Below are positions 8,903-16,938 of a stretch of DNA of 64,000 bases, piece by piece; position 1 is the stretch's first letter, and every line of letters begins with the position of its first letter. Source of the stretch: Martelella mediterranea DSM 17316 (GTDB lineage Bacteria > Pseudomonadota > Alphaproteobacteria > Rhizobiales > Rhizobiaceae); NCBI RefSeq assembly GCF_002043005.1, contig NZ_CP020331.1, forward strand, positions 496,001-560,000, in the 5' to 3' direction. Both the position numbers and the translations under genes were made by a program. The notes under the pieces are model-generated. The model had not been told where the DNA came from, searched no databases, and saw only the letters and a program-made list of their open reading frames with translations.

Positions 8903-9184
8903 TCAATGGTAATCGACGATTTCGACATCTTCCGCGCCGCCATCCGTCCAGACAAAGCAGATGCGCCACTGATCGTTGATCCTGATCGAGTACTGACCTT
9001 TTCTATTGCCCTTCAACGCCTCCAGCCTGTTGCCCGGCGGCGAGCGCAAATCATCCAGGGCGTGCGCATTGTCAATCATCGTGAGCTTTCGGATCGCCGC
9101 GCGCATTATATCGGCAGGAAAGCCTTTCGGCGCCTTGCCGCTGGCGACACTCTCCGTCGTGGCATTGCGATAGGATCGGATCAG
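8903..9184 (-). CDS. higB: HigB-family RelE-like mRNA interferase toxin, apparent CTG start
   Basis: The C-terminal part (LEALKGNRKGQYSIRINDQW, then RICFVWTDGGAEDVEIVDYH) is classic HigB. From the first ATG the protein would have only 67 residues and miss the conserved N-terminus. Reading further upstream in frame gives LIRSYRNATTESVASGKAPK before that ATG, matching the usual MI(K/R)SF start and bringing the length to 93, normal for the family. The first codon of that segment is CTG at 9184, preceded by AAGGAAG at 5 bases. The protein likely starts there. HigB cleaves mRNA at the ribosome. Confidence 0.82.
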   Translation of the reverse strand: MIRSYRNATTESVASGKAPKGFPADIMRAAIRKLTMIDNAHALDDLRSPPGNRLEALKGNRKGQYSIRINDQWRICFVWTDGGAEDVEIVDYH

Positions 9185-9203
9185 CTGTCTTCCTTTTCTG
9201 TTT

Positions 9204-9245
9204 GTATCATAGAATGATACGCATCCCTGTCAAGCGATACGTATC
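9204..9245. promoter_or_regulatory. higBA operator, paired palindromes
   Basis: GTATCAT-AGA-ATGATAC (9204-9220) is a perfect 7-bp inverted repeat and GATACGTATC (9236-9245) a perfect palindrome; a further ACGATAC follows at about 9251. All share GATAC/GTATC half-sites just upstream of higB, as expected for HigA autorepression. Confidence 0.7.
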
Positions 9246-9321
9246 ACGTCACGATACAAAAAAGTCCGGAACTTCTCGCGGTTCAAAGGATGGACGCGCT
9301 GAACCGGCGACACGACTTAGA

Positions 9322-9513
9322 TTATCCCTCGCCGGAAAAACGGGCGAGCGAGAAGGGTTCCATCTGTTCGGGAATCCTTCCCTCTTCAAGCCAGCCGGTG
9401 CTTTCATAGGCGTGAAGCGCGGCAAGCGATACGCCGCTGTGGCAGGTGATCAGGAAGGCGCCGGGGACGACTTCCTCGTAGGCGGCAAGATCACCGCCAT
9501 TGAGAACTGACGC
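9322..9513 (-). pseudogene. C-terminal remnant of a DadA/glycine-oxidase-like FAD oxidoreductase
   Basis: The minus-strand frame ending at 9322 reads PGAFLITCHSGVSLAALHAY, then IPEQMEPFSLARF. This is the conserved C-terminus of DAO-family FAD-dependent amine oxidoreductases (GL..ATCHSGVTLAP pattern, ending in EPFS..RF). Only about 60 residues of a roughly 370-residue enzyme remain. The frame upstream runs into the LysR gene 3' end and loses all similarity. No FAD-binding N-terminus is nearby. It is a deletion relic beside the higBA module. Confidence 0.6.
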
Positions 9514-9529
9514 TGACCCTTTCAAGCCC

Positions 9530-10423
9530 TCATGCAGCCCTTTCTGCGCGCAGCGCTTCCTTGAAGAGTTCGAAAGCGGTCGTGCCGCGCCGATCGGGGT
9601 AATAGAGGTGGTAGCCGGAAAACGGCTCGCACCACGGCTCCAGCAGGCGGGTAAGACGGCCATCGGCAATCGGCGCCGCCACCAGATCTTCCAGGATGTA
9701 GAGGATGCCGAACCCTTCAATAGCGGCGGCGACCAGCAGGTCCGCATCGTTGAAGACCGGTCCGCGGCCTGGCGTGACCGTCACCGCGCGGCCGTCGCGC
9801 TCGAATGACCAGGGTGACAGATTGCCGTGCGCGTCGGCGTAGGCGATGCAGCGATGGGCGGTGAGATCGGCCGGCTCCATCGGCGTCGGATGGTCGCGCA
9901 GATAGCCGGGAGCGGCCACCACCGCCACGCGCAGCGGAGGCCCGACCGTGAGCGCGATCATGTCCTTCTCCAGTCGCTCGCCGAGCCGGATGCCCGCATC
10001 ATAGCGGCCCGCCACGACATCGGTCATGCCGTCCTCCACGCTCACGTCCACCTCAATGCCCGGATAGCGGCGCATGAAGGCGGGCAGCATCGGCCACAGC
10101 ACCGTGTCTGCAGCGTGTTTGCCCGTCGTGATCCGGACCGTGCCGATTGCTGTCCCGCGTGCATGGGATAGCGCCTCGATCTCGGCGTCCAGCCCGGCAA
10201 TGGCCGGCGACAGGGTGGCGAGCAGGCGCTCGCCGGCGGCGGTGGGGGCAACGCTTCGCGTCGTGCGGGTGAGCAGGCGAAAGCCGAGTTGGCCCTCCAG
10301 CCGCTTCATGGTCTGGCTCAAGGCCGATTGCGTGACGCCGAGCCGCCGCGCGGCGCGGGTGAAGCTGCGGTCGGAGGCAATCGCCGCGAAGATGGCGAGG
10401 TCGCCGAACTGATCCGGACGCAT
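9530..10423 (-). CDS. LysR-family transcriptional regulator
   Basis: A 297-residue regulator with a complete HTH (DLAIFAAIASDRSFTRAARR, then GVTQSALSQTMKRLEGQLG) and an effector domain from about residue 92. The sub-type, with RLLTRTTRSVAPTAAGERLL, is the CrgA/AaeR-like group that usually controls a divergently transcribed short-chain dehydrogenase or quinone reductase. That fits here: an SDR gene starts 102 bases away on the other strand. An imperfect CATTA...TAATG repeat lies in the gap. Confidence 0.9.
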   Translation of the reverse strand: MRPDQFGDLAIFAAIASDRSFTRAARRLGVTQSALSQTMKRLEGQLGFRLLTRTTRSVAPTAAGERLLATLSPAIAGLDAEIEALSHARGTAIGTVRITTGKHAADTVLWPMLPAFMRRYPGIEVDVSVEDGMTDVVAGRYDAGIRLGERLEKDMIALTVGPPLRVAVVAAPGYLRDHPTPMEPADLTAHRCIAYADAHGNLSPWSFERDGRAVTVTPGRGPVFNDADLLVAAAIEGFGILYILEDLVAAPIADGRLTRLLEPWCEPFSGYHLYYPDRRGTTAFELFKEALRAERAA

Positions 10424-10524
10424 TGATGATTCCTGCTACTGGGGCCTATTACTCATTAGGCGATTATAATGATCCATTAGCATAGCTACATAGTCGACGA
10501 CTGCACAAGAGCAAGGAGACGACG

Positions 10525-11337
10525 ATGCCAAAGGTTTGGTTGGTGACCGGCGCGAGCCGGGGACTTGGACGCGAGATCGCGCGCGCGGCGCTCGATGCGG
10601 GCGAAACGGTGGTGGCCACGGCGCGCTCCGCCGATGCGGTGCGCGAGGCCTTCGGGGACCACGATCGCCTGCATGCCCGCGCGCTCGATATCACCGATGC
10701 CGAGGCCGCCAATGCGGTGGCCGCCGAGACCGCGGAGCGGTTCGGCGCGATCGACGTGCTGGTCAACAATGCCGGCTATGCCGAGCTGGGTTTCTTCGAG
10801 ACCTTCACGGATGAAGCGGTACGGCGTCAGTTCGAGGTCAATCTGTTCGGCACGATGAACGTCGCGCGCGCGGTCGCCCCCCATATGCGTCGCCGCCGCG
10901 CGGGCCTGATCGTCACCATCTCGTCGGTCAGCGGGCTGGTCTCCAATGCCGGCGGTGCGGTCTATTCGGCCTCGAAATTCGCGGTCGAGGGATGGATGGA
11001 GGGCTTTGCGCAGGAACTGGCGCCGTTGGGCGTCCGCTCGCTTCTGGTCGAGCCGGGCATGCTGCGCACCGACTTCATGGACGGCAAGTCGGCGCGCTTC
11101 GGCAGCATCGACATTCCGGATTATGCCGAGGCGATCGCGCAGTATCTCGCGTTTGTCGACGGCGCGAATGGCAACCAGCCGGGCGATCCGAAGCTGCTCG
11201 CGGCGCGGATCGTGCCGCTTGCCGCGCAGGACGATGCGCCGGCGCGGTTCGTGTTCGGCGACGACGCCCGGCAGTGGGCCGGCGCAAAGGTCGATCAGTT
11301 GCGGCACGAGATCGCCCGCTCGGCCGATCACGATTGA
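10525..11337 (+). CDS. Short-chain dehydrogenase/reductase (SDR)
   Basis: A 270-residue classical SDR. TGASRGLGREIA at the N-terminus is the NAD(P)-binding TGxxxGxG motif, DVLVNNAGYAELG the NNAG motif, and S-(x)n-YSASK (VYSASKFAVEG) supplies the catalytic Tyr and Lys. AAGGAGACGACG precedes the ATG. It is divergent from a LysR gene likely to regulate it. Substrate cannot be assigned; relatives include oxidoreductases annotated as retinol or 3-oxoacyl reductase-like. The arginine after the first Ser (ASRG) hints at NADPH use. Confidence 0.9.
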   Translation: MPKVWLVTGASRGLGREIARAALDAGETVVATARSADAVREAFGDHDRLHARALDITDAEAANAVAAETAERFGAIDVLVNNAGYAELGFFETFTDEAVRRQFEVNLFGTMNVARAVAPHMRRRRAGLIVTISSVSGLVSNAGGAVYSASKFAVEGWMEGFAQELAPLGVRSLLVEPGMLRTDFMDGKSARFGSIDIPDYAEAIAQYLAFVDGANGNQPGDPKLLAARIVPLAAQDDAPARFVFGDDARQWAGAKVDQLRHEIARSADHD

Positions 11338-11468
11338 TGCGACAGTCCAGTGCGCCGGCAGGCGGGTGATTGGGAGCCGGGCTGGCACCGATATTCTGCA
11401 TCTTGCTCAATCCATGCGCGCCAGCCCAAGCCATCAATGCGGGCACGAACAGGTCTGGGGTCTCCCCG

Positions 11469-11912
11469 TCAGAGAGAGATTTTGCTTTTGCTCCCGTCGC
11501 CCGATCGTTCGAATTCAGCCTCGTCGAAAGCACGGCGCGAGGTCTCGATGTCCTGCCAGGTATCCCTGATCCAGCCCGTAAAGGCGGCCAGGGGGCCGAG
11601 CATGGACCTGCCACGGGCCGTCAGTTCATATTCCACGCGCGGCGGCACTTCGGCATGATAGTAGCGCGCAACGAGGCCGTCGCGCTCGAGATTGCGAAGA
11701 GTGAGCGTAAGCATCCTTTGCGAAATATCCGGAATGCCGCGCTTGATCGCTCCGAACCGCATGGGAGCATCCGGCGACAGGGCGAGCATGGACACCACCA
11801 GAATAGTCCATTTGTCGCCGAGACGCGCCAGCACGCTGCCCGGGGCGCATGGCGTCAGAACAGGCCCTCGCGCGGTTTCGATTACCGGGCGGCCATTGAT
11901 TTCACGCTGCAC
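11469..11912 (-). CDS. HxlR-family transcriptional regulator (NmrA neighbour)
   Basis: A 147-residue protein with GDKWTILVVSMLA and ISQRMLTLTLRNLERDGLV, both diagnostic for HxlR, and the wing PPRVEYELTARG. A Cys at position 22 before the first helix is in the place of the redox-sensing Cys of HypR/QorR-type members. It is divergent from the NmrA-like gene, a pairing common for quinone and electrophile stress control. Repeated GGTTA/TAACC elements fill the gap. Because the target gene is now disrupted by an IS, its present regulon may be only itself. Confidence 0.88.
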   Translation of the reverse strand: MQREINGRPVIETARGPVLTPCAPGSVLARLGDKWTILVVSMLALSPDAPMRFGAIKRGIPDISQRMLTLTLRNLERDGLVARYYHAEVPPRVEYELTARGRSMLGPLAAFTGWIRDTWQDIETSRRAFDEAEFERSGDGSKSKISL

Positions 11913-11929
11913 GTAGGAACTCCTTCAAT

Positions 11930-12022
11930 GGTTATGTCGATGTAACCGACGATCAAAAATGTGCCGTCTTGCGCTGATTTTCAATCAGTTCCAAATGATA
12001 ACCATCATTAATTACAGATGGT
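11930..12022. promoter_or_regulatory. HxlR operator region with GGTTA/TAACC repeats
   Basis: GGTTA (11930-11934) and TAACC (11943-11947) form an inverted pair; ACCATC (12001-12006) and GATGGT (12017-12022) form a second. Both lie between the divergent HxlR and NmrA genes. The second reaches the upstream ATG of the NmrA gene, which argues for the ATG at 12030 as its start. Confidence 0.4.
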
Positions 12023-12683
12023 AACCAAAATGGATCACACAGCGGAATTTCTCGTGTTCGGAGCGACCGGGCAGCAAGGCGGGGCTGTTGCGCGCGCGCT
12101 GAAAGCCAAGGGGAGGGAGGTCAAGGCCTTCGTGCGTGATCCCGACAGCGCCAGATCGAAGGCCTTGTCTGCCGCAGGCATCTCGCTGGCAGTCGGCGAT
12201 CTGTTTGACCCAGCATCGATTGACCGTGCGATGGCAGGGGTCAAGGGTGTGTTCAGCGTTCAGACCAGTTCGCCGTCAGGCGAGGTCACCGATGCCCAGG
12301 AGGTCCTGCAGGGCAAGGGGATTGCAGACAGCGCCGTCCGGCAAGGGGTACGACATCTCGTTTATTCGTCGAGTGGAGCATCGGGCAAGGGCCTGACGGG
12401 AATGGGGCATTTCGACAGCAAATCGGAAATCGAAGCTTATGTGCAGAGCCTCCCCGTGATGACCACGATCACGCGCCCGGTAAGCTTCATGGAAATGCTG
12501 TTATTGCCCGGTCTGGGACTTCCTCAAGGCGAATTCACCTTCTTCATGCGCCCGGAGCAATCCATGCAGATGATCGCGCTTGCCGATCTGGGAAGGATGA
12601 ACGCCCAGATCCTGGTGTCGCCTGAGCGCTATGCTAGCAAGGCCATCGAACTGGCGAGCGCGAATGTGACGGGCCGCGACCTA
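12018..12683 (+). pseudogene. NmrA-like NAD(P)-binding protein, 5' part, interrupted by IS630
   Basis: The N-terminal FGATGQQGGAVARAL is the NmrA/HSCARG-type GATGxxGG nucleotide-binding motif; VYSSSGASGKGLTGMGHFDS follows near residue 115. The protein is an atypical SDR that senses or uses NADP. The frame runs through ...NVTGRDLE and then into IS630 DNA at 12684, ending at a stop at 12701. The missing C-terminus, 85 residues, is intact on the other side of the element (13732-13989). Possible starts are ATG 12018 and ATG 12030. The gene is almost certainly non-functional as full-length protein in this strain. Confidence 0.85.
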
Positions 12684-12773
12684 GAGCGGTTCTGTGTTTG
12701 ACGGAATCAAAGGGATTCCCCTTTTGCTGGTTTTGTGATTCAAGATGCTGGCTGGGCAGGAGGCCAGCATCTG

Positions 12774-13133
12774 ATGACGGCACCTCTTTCCAATGATCTT
12801 CGTAAGCGTGTGGTTCTTGCCATTGAGGCTGGCGAGAGCTGCCGCTCGGTCGCTTCCCGCTTTGGGGTTTCCGTGTCTGCTGCAGTGAAGTGGTCGCAGC
12901 GCTACCGGGCGACAGGTTCGGTCGCGCCCGGCAAGATGGGTGGCCATCGCAAGCGCATACTGGAACCGCACCGGGCCTTCATCATCGAGCGCATCAACCA
13001 GACCTCGCATCTGACGCTGCACGGGCTGAAGGATGAACTGGCTGCGCGTGGCGTAAAGGTCTCGCACGATACGGTCTGGAAGTTCCTGCGGCGCGAGGGT
13101 CTCAGCTTCAAAAAAAACACTGTTCGCCCTTGA
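12774..13133 (+). CDS. IS630 transposase, N-terminal reading frame (DNA-binding part)
   Basis: About 119 residues from ATG 12774 ([20 protein letters not shown]). Two HTH units are visible: [20 protein letters not shown] and, after a linker with GGHRKR, the second winged region [20 protein letters not shown] then [10 protein letters not shown]. These bind the terminal inverted repeats. The frame passes through a run of eight A (13110-13117) and stops at 13131-13133. The catalytic domain continues in another frame, so this frame alone is not a full transposase. Confidence 0.88.
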   Translation: MTAPLSNDLRKRVVLAIEAGESCRSVASRFGVSVSAAVKWSQRYRATGSVAPGKMGGHRKRILEPHRAFIIERINQTSHLTLHGLKDELAARGVKVSHDTVWKFLRREGLSFKKNTVRP

Positions 13134-13722
13134 GCAGGCGCGCGCCGACATCGCCAGACGGCGTCAACGCTGGCAGACTTTGCAGGCCGGCCTCGACCCC
13201 AGCAGGCTGGTGTTCATCGATGAAACCTGGATCAAGACCAATATGGCCCCGCTTCGGGGATGGGGCAAACGCGGCAAACGCCTTCGCGGCTTTGCGCCGC
13301 ATGGGCATTGGCGAACCCTGACCTTTCTCGGCGCGCTGCGCTGCGACCGGCTGACGGCCCCTTGCGTCTTCGACGGGCCGATCAACGGCCAGTGCTTCCA
13401 AGCCTATGTCGAGCAGATCCTCGTGCCCACTCTCAAGCCCGGTGATATCGTCGTCATGGACAATCTCGGCAGCCACAAGTCAGCCGCGATCCGCAAGGCG
13501 ATCAAAGCGGCAGGCGCAAGGCTATGGTTCCTGCCGCCCTATTCGCCCGATCTCAATCCGATCGAACAGGCGTTCGCCAAGATCAAACACTGGATGCGTA
13601 TGGGGCAGAAGCGAACCGTCGAGGAAACATGGCGGGCCATCGGCCGCCTCGTCACCACCATCAAACCGCAAGAGTGCGCAAGTTACCTTGCAAATGCTGG
13701 ATACGCTTCCATTAAAAACTGA
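13111..13722 (+). CDS. IS630 transposase, C-terminal reading frame (DDE catalytic part)
   Basis: This frame continues homology directly after the A8 run ([20 protein letters not shown]) through the RNase-H-like domain: LVFIDETW has the first Asp, [11 protein letters not shown] the second, and [18 protein letters not shown] the Glu. All three catalytic residues are present. It is offset +1 relative to the first frame, and no good start codon precedes it. Expression as a fusion would need slippage at A8 (transcriptional or ribosomal); a fixed frameshift mutation is the alternative. Confidence 0.85.
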   Translation, partial: KKTLFALEQARADIARRRQRWQTLQAGLDPSRLVFIDETWIKTNMAPLRGWGKRGKRLRGFAPHGHWRTLTFLGALRCDRLTAPCVFDGPINGQCFQAYVEQILVPTLKPGDIVVMDNLGSHKSAAIRKAIKAAGARLWFLPPYSPDLNPIEQAFAKIKHWMRMGQKRTVEETWRAIGRLVTTIKPQECASYLANAGYASIKN

Positions 13723-13731
13723 AACGCTCTA

Positions 13732-13989
13732 GAGACCGCGTTCACGCACGCCGCCGGCCGCCCGATCGCCTACAAGCGCTTTCCCGTCGAACTGCTTGCG
13801 AACAACCCCTTCCTCAAACGCCTGGCCGAGCTTCTGGATAGTGGTTTGCTCGCTGGGGCCGCCGACCTTCCCTTTCTCGAACAGGAGTTCGACCATCTTA
13901 CTTCGCTCGGGGAGTGGCTGGACGGTCCTGGCAATCCACTCTTTGAGGCGGCGCTCAATCATGTTGAAACCGAGGTGGCCCTTCGTTAG
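13732..13989 (+). pseudogene. NmrA-like protein, 3' part, downstream of IS630
   Basis: An 85-codon open stretch, beginning ETAFTHAAGRPIAYKRFP and ending in NHVETEVALR and TAG at 13987. It has no start of its own. It continues the NmrA C-terminal domain: deleting the IS plus one TA gives ...GRDL-ETAF... with no frame change and a protein of about 300 residues, normal for the family. No other mutation is visible in it, so the insertion looks recent. Confidence 0.85.
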
Positions 13990-14126
13990 TCCGTTTCATT
14001 GCCACATCTGCCGCTCACAATCCCGGGACGCTCACCACCCAAGGGCATCGACGGCGTCGCGGCCCTGTCAGGTCAATTCAAGCCATTGCTCCCCGCCATC
14101 GCGTCGCCAGTTGACAACGGTCATCT

Positions 14127-14154
14127 TTTAATTTTACTAAGTAAGGAAATTAAA
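14127..14154. promoter_or_regulatory. ROK repressor operator candidate
   Basis: TTTAATTT (14127-14134) and AAATTAAA (14147-14154) form a perfect 8-bp inverted repeat over a 12-base spacer, 13 bases before the GTG of the ROK gene. AT-rich TTTAATTT-type palindromes are typical of NagC/XylR-like ROK repressors. Autoregulation and control of the downstream ABC-sulfatase operon are likely. Confidence 0.6.
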
Positions 14155-14167
14155 TACGGGAGGCACC

Positions 14168-15316
14168 GTGAGGAGCGGAAGCGGGGAGATACTGACTAGG
14201 TTGCGAGACCAAGGCGCGATGTCGCGCGCCGAGCTGTCGCGCGTGACCGGCATTTCGTCTGCAGGCGTCACCAAAATCATGACGCAGATGATCCGCGAAG
14301 GTCTGGTGCGCGAGTGCGATCCATCGGGCGCGTTCAGCATCGGGCGGCCCGCAACAACCGTGGAAATCTGTCCCGAGGCTCGCCATGTTCTCGGCATTCA
14401 TCTTGGAGCAGGGCAGGTCCATATCGCGCTGTCGGATGCGGCGCTCAACCTTTCCCACACGCGAAGCATCACCTACGACCTGACGGAGCCCGTCGAAGAT
14501 TTGATCGCGCGCGTTTCTGATCTCGCCCGCAACGTCCTTCATGACGGCGCCCTTCCTTTCAACCAGATCCTCGGGATCGGGGTCGGCGTTCCCGGCGGCG
14601 TTGATCCGGCCCGACGCGTCAATACGCATTCCGTGCTGACGGGATGGAAAGGGATCGCCTTTGCGGAGGCGTTCGAGCAGTCGCTCGGCCTTCCGGTCGT
14701 GCTGGAGCACAATGCCACGGCCATGGCGATGGCCGAAGCCTGTTACGGCGTTGGGCGGGCCGCGGAAAGCATTCTCTATCTTCTGCTTGGCAAGGGCATT
14801 GGCGGCGGTTTCGTGCAGACCGGAGCCGCCGAGCGGCGCAGCGTCGTCGAGATCGGCCACATCGTCGTCGAGCCCGGTGGCCGACCTTGCCGATGCGGCG
14901 GGCGCGGCTGTCTCGAACGGTTCTTCTCGGAAGAGCCGCTCAGCGCGCTTGTCGGTCATCCCGATCTTCCCCGGTCGAAATTGGTCGCAGCCGCCATGGA
15001 GCGCCCGGAATGGCCCCAGCTTTACGAGTATCTGCTTCAGGCCATGTCCACGACCGTCACTCTTTTCGGTCCCGAGCGGGTCGTGCTGGGCGGCGATTTC
15101 AACGGCGCGCCCGAGCGGTTCTTCGCGGATCTGAGACGGGACCTGCCGCCGCGGGTGATGCCGCAGCAGCGGCTGAAGCTTGCGATCGAACGCACGAGCC
15201 TCGACGAGCCGGTCGGCGTGCAGGGCGCGGCCGGCGTCGCGCTTGAACAATTTCTTTATTCAAACGGCCCCTTGGCCGCCGCGCGGATGTCTCACCGGCA
15301 ATCTGTGCGCGTCTAA
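14168..15316 (+). CDS. ROK-family transcriptional regulator (NagC/XylR type)
   Basis: A 382-residue protein with an N-terminal winged HTH (AMSRAELSRVTGISSAGVTK) and a ROK sugar-kinase-like domain. The latter has GVGVPGGVD, the acid EHNATAMAMAEA, GKGIGGGF and the zinc motif EIGH...CRCGGRGCLE. It is a repressor that senses a sugar or sugar derivative. GTG 14168 is preceded by GGGAGG at 6 bases. The permease gene starts 21 bases after its stop, so it is the first gene of the ABC-sulfatase operon. A sugar-sensing regulator suggests that the substrate of module B is a sulfated sugar rather than a plain alkyl sulfonate. Confidence 0.92.
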   Translation: MRSGSGEILTRLRDQGAMSRAELSRVTGISSAGVTKIMTQMIREGLVRECDPSGAFSIGRPATTVEICPEARHVLGIHLGAGQVHIALSDAALNLSHTRSITYDLTEPVEDLIARVSDLARNVLHDGALPFNQILGIGVGVPGGVDPARRVNTHSVLTGWKGIAFAEAFEQSLGLPVVLEHNATAMAMAEACYGVGRAAESILYLLLGKGIGGGFVQTGAAERRSVVEIGHIVVEPGGRPCRCGGRGCLERFFSEEPLSALVGHPDLPRSKLVAAAMERPEWPQLYEYLLQAMSTTVTLFGPERVVLGGDFNGAPERFFADLRRDLPPRVMPQQRLKLAIERTSLDEPVGVQGAAGVALEQFLYSNGPLAAARMSHRQSVRV

Positions 15317-15337
15317 GGTCGGCCACGGGAGGAACGA

Positions 15338-16144
15338 ATGAGCGTCGCAAAAGACCTCGACATTGCCGAACCGCGCCGGGACTTCGTGTTTCGTTCGCCG
15401 AAACTTCTCTGGGGGATTGTGTCCTTTGCCTGCGGCATCGGGCTGTGGTGGCTTGCCACGGCCTCCGGCGTATCGGTGCTGCCAACGCCCCTGACGGTTT
15501 TCCAGCGCATGATCGAGCTCGCCATTTCCGGCCAGCTGTGGATGGATATGTTCGCTTCCCTTCGCCGCGTGCTGATCGGCTTTCTCATCGGTTCGCTGAT
15601 TGCGGTGCCCGTGGGCTTTCTCATGGGGTGGTACAAGATTGCCCGCGCGGTCATCGATCCGTGGATCCAGTTCTTCCGCGTCATCCCGCCGCTTGCCATC
15701 ATTCCGCTTGCGATCGTTACGCTCGGCATCGATGAAAAGCCGAAGATCTTCGTGATCTTTCTCGCCGCCTTCCTGTCCTCCGTGGTGTCGACCTATCAGG
15801 GCGTCATCAGCGTGGACCGGACCTATATCAATGCCGCGCGGGTGCTTGGCGCCGGCGACCGCGTGATCTTCACCCGGATCATCATTCCCGCATCGACGCC
15901 GTTCATTCTGGTGGGCTTTCGCATCGGTCTCGGCTCGGCCTGGGCGACCGTGGTCGCCGCGGAACTGATCGCCGCGCAATCCGGCCTCGGCTTCCGCATG
16001 CAACAGGCGCAGCTCTACTACGACCTGCCGACGATCTTCGTCAGCCTCATCGCCATCGGCATTCTCGGCCTGATCATGGACCGCATTGTCGTGCGTGCCG
16101 AAGAGCGCCTGACCCACTGGCAGGAAAGAATTCATCATGACTGA
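15338..16144 (+). CDS. ABC transporter permease, SsuC/TauC-like
   Basis: A 268-residue inner-membrane permease with six predicted helices and the EAA loop at [20 protein letters not shown]. It belongs to the nitrate/sulfonate/taurine permease family ([17 protein letters not shown] start ...[12 protein letters not shown]). GGGAGG precedes the ATG. It overlaps the ATPase gene by 8 bases, so the two are translationally coupled. It imports an organosulfur or related anion, judged from family and the sulfatase downstream. Confidence 0.9.
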   Translation: MSVAKDLDIAEPRRDFVFRSPKLLWGIVSFACGIGLWWLATASGVSVLPTPLTVFQRMIELAISGQLWMDMFASLRRVLIGFLIGSLIAVPVGFLMGWYKIARAVIDPWIQFFRVIPPLAIIPLAIVTLGIDEKPKIFVIFLAAFLSSVVSTYQGVISVDRTYINAARVLGAGDRVIFTRIIIPASTPFILVGFRIGLGSAWATVVAAELIAAQSGLGFRMQQAQLYYDLPTIFVSLIAIGILGLIMDRIVVRAEERLTHWQERIHHD

Positions 16145-16919
16145 CCCAAACCCCAAGATCGCGTTTCGCAATGTGAGCAAGTCCTTCGGTGAAGGCGACA
16201 AGTCGTTTGTGGCGCTCAGGGACCTGACGCTGGATATCGCCGATGGCGAAATCGTCACCGTGGTGGGGCCGTCGGGTTGCGGCAAGTCGACGGCGATGAA
16301 CATCGTGGCGGGGCTCACAGGCGTGACCTCGGGCGAATGCCTGGTCAATGGCAAGGCGGTCAACGGCCCCGGTCCCGATCGCGGCGTCATCTTCCAGCAA
16401 TACGCGCTCTTTCCCTGGCTGACCGTGATCAAGAATGTCGAGTTCGGCCTCAAGCTGCAGGGCATGGGCCGGGAACAGCGCCGCGAGCGGGCGCTGCATT
16501 ACCTCGATCTCGTCGGGCTCAAGGATTTCGCCGAGGCCTATCCCAAGACGCTGTCCGGCGGCATGAAGCAGCGTTGCGCCATTGCCAGGGCCTATGCCGT
16601 CAATCCCAGCGTGTTGCTGATGGATGAACCCTTTGGCGCGCTCGATGCGCTGACGCGGGTCAAGCTGCAGGACCAGTTGCTCGATACCTGGTCCAAGGAC
16701 AAGCGGACGGTGATGTTCATCACCCATGATGTCGACGAGGCCGTCTACATCGCCCACCGCGTTATCGTTCTTGCGGCCCGCCCCGGGCGCCTGCAGGAAA
16801 TCATCAATGTCGACCTGCCCTTTCCGCGTAACGAGGAAATCCGGCTGTCGCCTGAATTCACAGAGATCAGAAACAATGTCTGGCGGGCGGTTTATGACCG
16901 GTCCCAACAGGCGGCATGA
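16137..16919 (+). CDS. ABC transporter ATP-binding protein, SsuB/TauB-like
   Basis: A 260-residue ATPase with Walker [11 protein letters not shown]-loop [12 protein letters not shown], signature LSGGMKQR and Walker [13 protein letters not shown], followed by the switch His in [11 protein letters not shown]. The LSGGMKQR variant and the C-terminal [12 protein letters not shown] are typical of the nitrate/taurine/sulfonate group. It powers the permease encoded immediately upstream. Confidence 0.93.
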   Translation: MTDPNPKIAFRNVSKSFGEGDKSFVALRDLTLDIADGEIVTVVGPSGCGKSTAMNIVAGLTGVTSGECLVNGKAVNGPGPDRGVIFQQYALFPWLTVIKNVEFGLKLQGMGREQRRERALHYLDLVGLKDFAEAYPKTLSGGMKQRCAIARAYAVNPSVLLMDEPFGALDALTRVKLQDQLLDTWSKDKRTVMFITHDVDEAVYIAHRVIVLAARPGRLQEIINVDLPFPRNEEIRLSPEFTEIRNNVWRAVYDRSQQAA

Positions 16920-16938
16920 GCAAAACGGAGGAAAAATC

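Larger units (their letters stand above)
12684..13729 (+). mobile_element. IS630-family insertion sequence, 1046 bp
   Basis: The ends are imperfect inverted repeats: GAGCGGTTCTGTGTTTGACG on the left and GAGCGTTTCAGTTTTTAATG reading inward from the right (18 of 23 matches over the first 23 bases). The element is flanked by TA on both sides (12682-12683 and 13730-13731), the TA target duplication of IS630/Tc1. It encodes a transposase in two frames. Removing the element and one TA joins the host gene exactly in frame, so both boundaries are supported by the host protein. Confidence 0.92.
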
